Under the pieces are notes generated by a model, which was not told the origin of the DNA, did not search any database, and was given only the letters and a program-made list of their open reading frames with translations. This document shows positions 5,999-11,222 of a DNA stretch of 11,222 bases, one piece after another; the first letter of the stretch is position 1; every line of letters begins with the position of its first letter. The stretch lies in contig CAMAUG010000103.1 in the NCBI GenBank assembly GCA_945861255.1, positions 1-11,222 on the forward strand, in the 5' to 3' direction. The position numbers and the translations under genes are program-made. The stretch comes from Candidatus Sulfopaludibacter sp. SbA3. GTDB lineage: Bacteria > Acidobacteriota > Terriglobia > Bryobacterales > Bryobacteraceae.

Positions 5999-7891
5999 GT
6001 GCAGCCCGCGGCATCCGCTCCTTCCCTCACTTCCTTCGAATTGCATTTGTTCGGCGAAGGAACCAATCACGAGTGTTACCGGATGCTGGGATCGCACGTT
6101 CTGGGGGATGCTGGGGCGCGCGGAGTGCGCTTCGCCGTGTGGGCGCCCAACGCAAGCGTGGTCACCGTCATGGGAGGCTTCAACGGCTGGGATCGGTCGA
6201 GCCACCCCTTGTCGCATCGCAGCGGCGGTGTTTGGGAGCTCTTCGTCCCAGGCCTCGAACAAGGCGAGCACTACAAATACTGCGTCACCTCCTTGCAAGG
6301 CCATACGGAGGAGAAGTGCGACCCCTATGCGTTCTTCGCCGAAGTACCGCCACGCACCGCCTCCATCGTTTGGAGCCTGGCGAACTACCAATGGAACGAC
6401 GCCGCATGGATGGAAGCTCGCGCGCACCGCCACTGGCTGCGGGAACCGGTTTGCGTTTACGAAGTGCACCTGGAAAGCTGGCTGCGCGGCGAAGGCAATG
6501 AATGGCTAACGTATCGTGAGATGGCGCACCATCTGGTGGACTATGTCTCTCGGATGGGCTACACGCACGTGGAGTTACTCCCCGTCATGGAGCACCCGTT
6601 CGGCGGCTCATGGGGCTATCAGGTCACGGGCTACTTCGCTCCGACGTCGCGTTTCGGCACTCCCGACGATTTCCGGTACCTGATCGATCAATTTCATCAA
6701 CGCGGCATCGGCGTGATTCTGGATTGGGTCCCCGGGCATTTCCCGCGCGATGCGCACGGCTTGTGGCGTTTCGACGGCACGGCGCTGTATGAGCATGAAG
6801 ATCCGCGCCAAGGGGAGCATCGGGAATGGGGCACGCTCATCTTCAATTACGGCCGCAACGAGGTTCGCAATTTTCTGCTCTCGAACGCGCTGTACTGGCT
6901 GCGCGAATTCCACATCGACGGCCTGCGCGTGGACGCGGTGGCGTCCATGCTGTATCTGGATTATTCGCGGGAACCGGGCGAGTGGATTCCCAACCGCTTC
7001 GGCGGTCGCGAGAATCTGGAGGCCATCGATTTTCTAAAGCGCTTCAACGAACTGGCCCATCTGGAACCGGGCGCCATCACCATCGCAGAGGAATCCACGG
7101 CGTGGCCCGGCGTCTCGCGGCCTGTGTACGTGGGCGGCTTGGGTTTCACGATGAAGTGGAACATGGGTTGGATGCACGACATGCTGGATTACTTCGCCCG
7201 GGAGCCCATCCACCGCAAGCATCATCAGCAACTGATCACCTTCAGCATGCTGTACGCCTTTACGGAAAATTTCATGCTGCCCATCTCGCACGACGAAGTG
7301 GTCCACATGAAGCGCGCGTTAATTTCGAAGATGCCCGGCGACGAGTGGCAGCGCTTCGCCAACGCGCGCGCGTTCCTGGCGTACATGTACGCCCACCCCG
7401 GCAAGAAGCTGATGTTCATGGGTTGCGAATTCGGCCAAACCAGCGAGTGGAATCACACGCGCGGGCTGGAATGGTGGCTGCTCCAGTTTCCCGTGCATCA
7501 TACGCTGCAAACCATGGTCCAGGAATTGAACGCTCTGTACCGCCGCGAACCGGCCTTGTATGAAGTGGACGACCAGCACGACGGTTTCGAATGGATCGAT
7601 ATCCTGGACGCTGAATCCTCCGTGATCGCCTTCGCGCGGTTCGCCCGCAACCGCGAGGACGCGATTATCTTTGCATGCAACTTCACTCCCATCCCCCGCC
7701 ACGGTTATCGCCTGGGCGTGCCGAAGTCCGGCCTCTACCGCGAAATTTTCAATACGGATGCTGAGATGTTCGGCGGATCCAACATGGGGAATGCGGGGGC
7801 GTTGATGGCGGACAACACGCCTTCCCATGGCCGCCCGGCCAGCCTCAACGTCACGCTGCCGCCGTTGGCGGTGGTGGCGTTCAAGATGTAA
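5999..7891 (+). CDS. glgB: 1,4-alpha-glucan (glycogen) branching enzyme, GH13
   Basis: This enzyme cuts alpha-1,4-linked glucan and re-attaches the piece by an alpha-1,6 bond, creating branches in glycogen in the cytoplasm. At 630 residues it has the usual layout: an N-terminal CBM48 domain (about 40-115, GVRFAVWAPNAS and GGFNGWD), the GH13 barrel (150-520) and a C-terminal all-beta domain ending LPPLAVVAFKM. The catalytic triad is visible: nucleophile D312 in GLRVDAVASM, acid/base E364 in IAEEST, and D432 in PISHDEVVH. ELLPVMEHPFGGSWGYQVTG (192-211) is a family hallmark. GTG 5999 is the first possible start, because an in-frame TGA lies at 5963-5965 with no start codon between. No other glg genes are in the window. 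The gene is divergent from add and convergent with the monooxygenase, with 46 bp between their stops. Confidence 0.97.
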   Translation: MQPAASAPSLTSFELHLFGEGTNHECYRMLGSHVLGDAGARGVRFAVWAPNASVVTVMGGFNGWDRSSHPLSHRSGGVWELFVPGLEQGEHYKYCVTSLQGHTEEKCDPYAFFAEVPPRTASIVWSLANYQWNDAAWMEARAHRHWLREPVCVYEVHLESWLRGEGNEWLTYREMAHHLVDYVSRMGYTHVELLPVMEHPFGGSWGYQVTGYFAPTSRFGTPDDFRYLIDQFHQRGIGVILDWVPGHFPRDAHGLWRFDGTALYEHEDPRQGEHREWGTLIFNYGRNEVRNFLLSNALYWLREFHIDGLRVDAVASMLYLDYSREPGEWIPNRFGGRENLEAIDFLKRFNELAHLEPGAITIAEESTAWPGVSRPVYVGGLGFTMKWNMGWMHDMLDYFAREPIHRKHHQQLITFSMLYAFTENFMLPISHDEVVHMKRALISKMPGDEWQRFANARAFLAYMYAHPGKKLMFMGCEFGQTSEWNHTRGLEWWLLQFPVHHTLQTMVQELNALYRREPALYEVDDQHDGFEWIDILDAESSVIAFARFARNREDAIIFACNFTPIPRHGYRLGVPKSGLYREIFNTDAEMFGGSNMGNAGALMADNTPSHGRPASLNVTLPPLAVVAFKM

Positions 7892-7937
7892 CAGGCGTTG
7901 ACATGCGCATCAATCGTCGTCATCGCCGCCGAGACTG

Positions 7938-9278
7938 CTACCTTGCGCTCGCTGCTTCCAACGTTGGCCCTGGCTTGCCCCTGGGCAGCAGGCTCACGCC
8001 GGAAGCGTGGAATACGGCGTCGGGATCGACGTTGCGATCAATGATGTAGCCAACGAAGACCGACTGCATTTCATCCCAGTTCTGCTCGCCCCAATAAACG
8101 GTGGCCTTGGCGTCGGGATTGAACGGGTTGTTGGCGGAATTGTCGAAGTGGGCGATGCCTATCATCCTGGTGCCCTTGGGCAACAGCAGTGGTTCTTTCA
8201 AGTCATAGCCGAGCTGCCATTCGAAATCGAACTTACCCTTGAATACCGTGTGCGTCTCGCCGGAAGGATAGGCCAGGCGAAGTTCGTAGTCCTTGCCCCG
8301 CACGTGCATGTGCGGTTGGATATAGACCAGCTTCACTGCTTGATCGAACGTCACTTCACTGGCCACTTCTTGATCACGTTCGCCCGGCGGGATCACCAGG
8401 TTGGCCGACAAAGGACTGCCGCGCGACAGGAAATAGCGTTTCTCCGGAGGATTTTTCGCAAACACGATTCCGACCTTCGATAAGTCCGAAGTGGGCTTGC
8501 CTGTGGTTGTGTAATGCAGTTCGAACACCAGGTCCGAGTCTTTCTTAATCAGCTTCGCGGCGCCATCCATGTCGAAGCGCTGCGCGCCTAAACCCGGATT
8601 GAATTTTCCGAGAATGTCGCTCCCGTCGCCGGGCAGATTTCCGGCGGCGTCCTTACCTTCGTACGCCACGCCGTATTTCGCGTTGGCCATCCACTTGGAA
8701 CCCGGAGGCACCACCCACACTTTGCCGTGGTGCAGCACGGCGTTGTTACCGGCTCGCATTTCACCGGAGGTCACCCACACGTCCTCCGGGAAATTCCCTT
8801 TGACCCGCATGTATTTCCAGTTCATCGTTCCAGTGGCCGGCAATTGATACGGCTCAGGCATTTCAATCACCATGTCTGGCTTGATGTTCCAACCATCGAC
8901 GAACTTCAGCGGAGCCGGAGAGTCTTTGGCGTCGCCTTCGGGCGCGCCGCTGTCGGCCCAGGCGGAAAGCGTGTCGATATCAGCCTGCTGCATGCGCCGG
9001 TCATTGGCGAAATGCCCGTACTGAGGGTCGGCGAACCACGGCGGCATTTTCTTTGAGAGCACGGCGGCTTTGATCGCCTTGGCCCACGGGCGCGCTTCGC
9101 CATACGTCAGCAGCGACATGGGAGCGACTTCACCGGTGCGATGGCAGCTTTGGCAATTGCGCTGCAAGATCGGGAGAACATCTTTGTGGAAAGTCGGATT
9201 CGATGCGGCGAACGCCGACACTCCCATAATACAGCCGGCTAGAGAAACGCGAAAAAGACGAACGCGAAAAAGACTCAT
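7938..9278 (-). CDS. Cytochrome c fused to a PHM-like copper type II monooxygenase domain
   Basis: The 446-residue exported protein joins two redox domains (numbering from ATG 9278). After a signal peptide (1-25, ending VSAFAAS) comes a class I cytochrome c domain (about 27-115) with the haem motif CQSCH (C42, C45, H46) and a probable axial Met in KKMPPW (M78). Residues 130-440 resemble the two-copper fold of peptidylglycine/dopamine-type monooxygenases, and all six expected ligands can be placed: HH (183-184) and H255 in FELHYTT for one copper; PHMH (H323, H325) and M404 in WDEMQ for the other. Spacings are close to those of PHM (72, 68, 79 versus 64, 70, 70, from memory). An electron-donating haem delivered in cis is inferred; the substrate is unknown. 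ATG 9278 has GGAG 8 nt upstream; GTG 9302 would extend it by eight residues. Confidence 0.85.
   Translation of the reverse strand: MSLFRVRLFRVSLAGCIMGVSAFAASNPTFHKDVLPILQRNCQSCHRTGEVAPMSLLTYGEARPWAKAIKAAVLSKKMPPWFADPQYGHFANDRRMQQADIDTLSAWADSGAPEGDAKDSPAPLKFVDGWNIKPDMVIEMPEPYQLPATGTMNWKYMRVKGNFPEDVWVTSGEMRAGNNAVLHHGKVWVVPPGSKWMANAKYGVAYEGKDAAGNLPGDGSDILGKFNPGLGAQRFDMDGAAKLIKKDSDLVFELHYTTTGKPTSDLSKVGIVFAKNPPEKRYFLSRGSPLSANLVIPPGERDQEVASEVTFDQAVKLVYIQPHMHVRGKDYELRLAYPSGETHTVFKGKFDFEWQLGYDLKEPLLLPKGTRMIGIAHFDNSANNPFNPDAKATVYWGEQNWDEMQSVFVGYIIDRNVDPDAVFHASGVSLLPRGKPGPTLEAASAR
9246..9275. repeat. 15-bp tandem duplication in the monooxygenase signal peptide
   Basis: AACGCGAAAAAGACG (9246-9260) is repeated directly at 9261-9275 with one mismatch. 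It encodes the doubled LFRVRLFRVS in the basic N-region of the signal peptide. The in-frame 15-bp unit adds charge without harming the hydrophobic core, so it looks like a tolerated replication-slippage duplication. Confidence 0.7.
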
Positions 9279-9286
9279 GATAAGGG

Positions 9287-9320
9287 CTCCGCGAGAAAAC
9301 ACCGTGCGGACTCCATTGTA
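9287..9320 (-). promoter_or_regulatory. -10 box and Shine-Dalgarno of the monooxygenase gene
   Basis: TACAAT (9320-9315, 5/6 to consensus) would start transcription near 9308, leaving a leader of about 30 nt that contains GGAG (9290-9287) 8 nt before ATG 9278. No convincing -35 is visible. This is an ordinary leadered arrangement, in contrast to several neighbours. Confidence 0.4.
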
Positions 9321-9359
9321 CTAAGACGGAACGAAGAAAGTATTGCAGGCTGCGGCCAG

Positions 9360-10502
9360 TTAGAACAAGACCCGCTCGAGCGCTTCGCAGAAAAAGTACT
9401 CGCCCCACATCACGGATTCATCCACGCCCACACCCTTGTGAACATGGTAGACACCGCCCTTGAGAATGCCCTCCCAATGGGCTGCGGACTTTGGGCCATT
9501 CCTTGCCGCATGTTTTTCACATAAGGCGCGCAGAATTCCCACCGCCGTCGACCAGTACATGTGCTCTTTGATCGAATCCGGCGCCAGACGGCGCAACCGC
9601 AGCAGTCCGGCGGCGCAAATAGCGGCGGCCGACGTGTCCAACAATGTGCGTGTCTCCGGCGGCGCGTTGAAATCCCACGGCGGCACGCCATCGGCGGGGC
9701 AATGCAAAATGTAGAAATCGGCGCACGCCTGCGCCGTTTCCAAAAATTGCGGATCGCGGCTGTACTCGTAGGCCGTGGTGAAGCCGTACATCGCCCACAC
9801 CAGGCCGCGCGACCAGCACGAATCGCCGCGATAGCCCTGATGGGTGGTCTGCCGTAGAAATTCGCCCGTGTCGGTGTCGAAGATGCCTTCCTGCGCCGTG
9901 GAGCCGTCGCCCCGCACCAGTACGCGCCGCGTGGTCATGGAATGCCGGATGGCTATGTCGCGCAACTTCCGGTCACCCGTCTCGCGCGCCGCGTAGAAGA
10001 TAATGCCGACGTTCATCATCGTATCGGTGAACAGGGAGTTTTCGGCGACGTACGAACGCAGATACCCGCCCTTGTCCCGAAAGCGTGTCGCCAGGGTGCG
10101 GCCAGCTTCAATCAGCACGTCGCGCAGCGCCGGATCGTGCGTGATTCCGTACCAGCGGTAATAGGTGGAGAGAAACAGAAATCCAAGATCGTGTTCGTCG
10201 CGATTGGATTTGCGCGCCTCGATCGGTTTGGTGTATTTGATGGCGTGTTCCAGCCAAAATCTGGCGTCCGCCGAATCTCTTTCGGCGTGTTTGGCGAAGA
10301 TCCACATCATGCCGGGGAGAAAGCCGTCGGACCAGTGCGTCCATACCTGCCCTTCATGCGCCCACACGCCGTCCTTGGTATGCAGCGGATAGAGCATGGG
10401 ATGTTTTTCGATGAGCTTGCGTACCTGTTTTTGCGCGAACCCGTAGGTTTGCTCAAACAACTCACCGGTGTCACTGGATAAATGGATCACAATGCCTCTC
10501 AT
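9360..10502 (-). CDS. Unsaturated glucuronyl hydrolase, GH88 family
   Basis: The 380-residue product is a GH88 (alpha/alpha)6-barrel enzyme. The family removes the unsaturated uronic acid left at the non-reducing end by polysaccharide lyases, by hydrating its double bond. Visible hallmarks are WAHEGQVWTHWSDGFLPGMMW (47-67), the catalytic-Asp regions EHDLGFLF (D105) and FTDTMMNV (D160), and THQGYRGDSCWSRGLVWAMYG (220-240) lining the substrate pocket; the C-terminus DESVMWGEYFFCEAL is also typical. There is no signal peptide, so it acts on imported oligosaccharides in the cytosol. No polysaccharide lyase or transporter lies nearby in this window. The start is uncertain: ATG 10502 overlaps a perfect TATAAT (10506-10501), while GTG 10490 has GAGAGG just upstream and would be the natural start if that box is used. 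The open frame up to 10730 is antisense to the CDGSH gene. Confidence 0.93.
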   Translation of the reverse strand: MRGIVIHLSSDTGELFEQTYGFAQKQVRKLIEKHPMLYPLHTKDGVWAHEGQVWTHWSDGFLPGMMWIFAKHAERDSADARFWLEHAIKYTKPIEARKSNRDEHDLGFLFLSTYYRWYGITHDPALRDVLIEAGRTLATRFRDKGGYLRSYVAENSLFTDTMMNVGIIFYAARETGDRKLRDIAIRHSMTTRRVLVRGDGSTAQEGIFDTDTGEFLRQTTHQGYRGDSCWSRGLVWAMYGFTTAYEYSRDPQFLETAQACADFYILHCPADGVPPWDFNAPPETRTLLDTSAAAICAAGLLRLRRLAPDSIKEHMYWSTAVGILRALCEKHAARNGPKSAAHWEGILKGGVYHVHKGVGVDESVMWGEYFFCEALERVLF

Positions 10503-10506
10503 TATA
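10501..10506 (-). promoter_or_regulatory. Consensus -10 box (TATAAT) overlapping the GH88 ATG
   Basis: TATAAT on the minus strand shares its last two bases with the ATG at 10502. If it is a working -10, the transcript would begin near 10494 and translation would start at GTG 10490. TTGCGG (10527-10522) is a possible -35, but the spacer is short (15 bp). Confidence 0.35.
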
Positions 10507-10571
10507 GGGGACCAACCGCAGCCGCAATCGCTTCGCGCACGTTTCGCCCAGGACGCGGATGCAGCGGTTTC

Positions 10572-10580
10572 TGCTAGCAT
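10572..10580 (+). promoter_or_regulatory. Extended -10 (TGCTAGCAT) of the CDGSH gene
   Basis: TG, one base, then TAGCAT (10575-10580; 3/6 to the -10 consensus with the extended TG element) ends exactly 7 nt before ATG 10588, placing the transcription start on the A of the start codon. No -35 is evident. The purine stretch GAGAAG directly abuts the ATG, too close to act as a Shine-Dalgarno. Confidence 0.35.
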
Positions 10581-10587
10581 CGAGAAG

Positions 10588-10818
10588 ATGCCCGCAATCG
10601 TAACCATACGTTCCAACAACTCGATCCACATTGAAGGTGATTTCACCGTCGTCGACGCGGACGGCAAGCCGTTCGATCTCGCCGGCCGCACGAAGATCGG
10701 CTTGTGCCGCTGCGGCGCTTCCGAAAACAAACCGTTCTGCGACGGCTCTCACCGCAAAGTGAATTTCCAATCCGTGTGTGAAGCCCGCGCTTTGCCTCCG
10801 CCTGCCCCCAAGCCTTAG
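10588..10818 (+). CDS. CDGSH iron-sulfur domain protein
   Basis: The 76-residue product carries one CDGSH motif, LCRCGASENKPFCDGSH (39-55). It has the canonical three-Cys, one-His ligand set (C40, C42, C51, H55) for a redox- and pH-sensitive [2Fe-2S] cluster. The preceding half (EGDFTVVDADGKPFDLAGRTKIGL) is the usual short beta lead-in of bacterial stand-alone CDGSH proteins; a Pro-rich tail ends it. These small cytosolic proteins are thought to act in electron or cluster transfer; the partner is unknown. ATG 10588 is chosen because the family begins there; the frame opens at 10468, but the extra 40 residues (MSLDKWITM and on) look like non-coding DNA and would cross the GH88 start. It is divergent from the GH88 gene with 85 bp between start codons. 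Confidence 0.93.
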   Translation: MPAIVTIRSNNSIHIEGDFTVVDADGKPFDLAGRTKIGLCRCGASENKPFCDGSHRKVNFQSVCEARALPPPAPKP

Positions 10819-10952
10819 TCGTGCGCGTATCAGCGCGTCGCTTGCCGCCATCATGCGGAGCCCGGAACCGGCCATGGCTCCAGGCGTTGCGATGCCGCTA
10901 GGCGAACGCATTCATTCCCTCGCGTAGACCCGCCTGCCCCGCCTTCGCTGAG

Positions 10953-10975
10953 GGAGTACGGGCAAATCCCGCTCC
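10953..10975 (+). other. Inverted repeat in the 10819-11098 gap
   Basis: GGAG (10953-10956) with CTCC (10972-10975), and inside it GGG (10960-10962) with CCC (10968-10970), can fold as an interrupted stem with a CAAAT loop. It could end the CDGSH transcript or lie in the next promoter region. There is no U-run. The remainder of 10819-10990 shows no supportable gene. Confidence 0.25.
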
Positions 10976-10999
10976 ATTCCAAAAGAGAATAATCACCTG

Positions 11000-11091
11000 C
11001 TCGCCCTACCAAATAGGAAAGCGAGTTCCGTTTTGAAGCGCCGGGCTAAAGAATTCGTCCGGCCGTACGGGCCACTTTCCCAATATGGAGG
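11000..11091 (+). promoter_or_regulatory. Structured leader of the last gene, possible Shine-Dalgarno switch
   Basis: The first helix pairs CTCGCCCTA (11000-11008) with TAGG (11014-11017) and GCGAG (11021-11025), nine pairs with a CCAAA loop and an AAA bulge, and is followed by TTCCGTTTT. The second pairs GCCGG (11040-11044) with CCGGC (11059-11063). Two further pairings compete: GGAAAG (11016-11021) with CTTTCC (11075-11080), or TTTCC (11076-11080) with the Shine-Dalgarno GGAGG (11087-11091, two G-U pairs). The first helix uses the same GGAAAG, so forming it frees CTTTCC to cover the ribosome-binding site. I do not recognise a known riboswitch class. These pairings were found by eye with no energy calculation. 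Confidence 0.35.
11087..11091 (+). promoter_or_regulatory. Consensus Shine-Dalgarno (GGAGG)
   Basis: GGAGG lies 7 nt before ATG 11099, ideal strength and spacing. It is the strongest ribosome-binding site in the window and fixes the start of the last gene. Confidence 0.85.
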
Positions 11092-11098
11092 TTCCACC

Positions 11099-11222
11099 AT
11101 GCGTTCGAGAGCATTCACGCTGTCCGTTTTGATACTGGCGGCCTTGGCCACACCGGCCTTCGCCACCATTCAGTTTTCGTACTGCAATTTCGGTTGCACG
11201 GCGAACAACAACAATGCCGGTA
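11099..11222 (+). CDS. Secreted protein, N-terminal fragment (runs off right edge)
   Basis: Forty-one codons are visible. MRSRAFTLSVLILAALATPAFA is a textbook signal peptide with cleavage after AFA, followed by TIQFSYCNFGCTANNNNAG. The mature part begins with a beta-strand-like segment containing two Cys four residues apart and an Asn run, which suggests a surface or extracellular protein. In Solibacter-like acidobacteria similar leaders are often found on PEP-CTERM (exosortase-sorted) proteins, but the C-terminal sorting signal lies outside the window, so that is only a guess. The strong Shine-Dalgarno and the structured leader imply translation-level control of a potentially well-expressed product. 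Confidence 0.75.
   Translation, partial: MRSRAFTLSVLILAALATPAFATIQFSYCNFGCTANNNNAG

Noticed and set aside
5981..6469. N-terminal extension of the deaminase to 6469
   Set aside because: The extra residues are antisense to the glgB N-terminal domain and have no homology to the deaminase family, which starts near 5980.
7892..7937. Bidirectional terminator between glgB and the monooxygenase gene
   Set aside because: Only a short ATGCGCAT palindrome with 4-bp flanks is seen, with no stable stem or U-run on either strand.
10468..10587. Longer start for the CDGSH protein at 10468
   Set aside because: The added 40 residues are not family-like and cross the GH88 start region; the short family begins at 10588.
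10857..10881. GGAGCC/GGCTCC hairpin as the CDGSH terminator
   Set aside because: A 6-bp stem with a 13-nt loop and no following T-run is too weak to call in GC-rich DNA.
10471..10911. 146-codon minus-strand ORF antisense to the CDGSH gene
   Set aside because: It is a shadow of the real gene with low-complexity Ala/Arg-rich sequence, as are the other long opposite-strand frames over the TPR, glgB and monooxygenase genes.
10853..10927. 24-codon plus-strand ORF after the CDGSH gene
   Set aside because: No ribosome-binding site and no recognisable composition or motif; short open frames are expected by chance at this GC content.
10930..11098. c-di-GMP-I (GEMM) riboswitch before the last gene
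   Set aside because: A GGGCAAATCCC run and a CTAAAG loop look superficially similar, but the conserved core around GACGCAAAGCC and the closing GGGTTACC element are missing.

Overview
The window is high-GC DNA from a free-living bacterium. Gene content suggests an Acidobacteriota of the Bryobacterales/Solibacter type: a secreted PQQ-dehydrogenase fragment of the kind common in that phylum, a cytochrome c/copper-monooxygenase fusion, a cytosolic unsaturated glucuronyl hydrolase, and a long GC-rich palindrome that reads as a 'PDGRGS' peptide where it enters a gene. This assignment rests on remembered family distribution, not on a marker gene. I see no tRNA, rRNA, CRISPR array, insertion sequence, phage gene or defence island.

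Layout. 1-933 (-): 5' part of a secreted PQQ-dependent dehydrogenase, running off the left edge. 1087-1800 (-): PP2C-type protein phosphatase. 1902-3170 (-): exported TPR protein. 3244-3684 (-): small lipoprotein. 3760-4422 (+): serine O-acetyltransferase (cysE), whose 3' end overlaps a secreted zinc metalloprotease (4397-5107, +) if that gene starts at its first ATG. 5051-5980 (-): adenosine-deaminase family enzyme, overlapping the protease tail to tail. 5999-7891 (+): glycogen branching enzyme (glgB), only 18 bp from the deaminase start codon. 7938-9278 (-): cytochrome c/PHM-like copper monooxygenase. 9360-10502 (-): GH88 hydrolase. 10588-10818 (+): CDGSH iron-sulfur protein. 11099-right edge (+): N-terminus of a secreted protein behind a structured-looking leader.

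The genes do not form one pathway. They look like core and housekeeping genes (cysteine synthesis, glycogen, purine salvage, signalling) mixed with exported oxidative and polysaccharide-related functions, packed in short divergent and convergent pairs.

The more unusual signals are regulatory and architectural. Several start codons lie 6-10 bp downstream of a -10-like hexamer and lack a clear Shine-Dalgarno, which suggests leaderless mRNAs. The deaminase and glgB appear to share one symmetric -10 box. A 73-bp hairpin repeat sits at the 5' end of the protease gene. The last gene's leader can be drawn with mutually exclusive helices that expose or hide its ribosome-binding site. I did not find a recognisable new multi-gene system.
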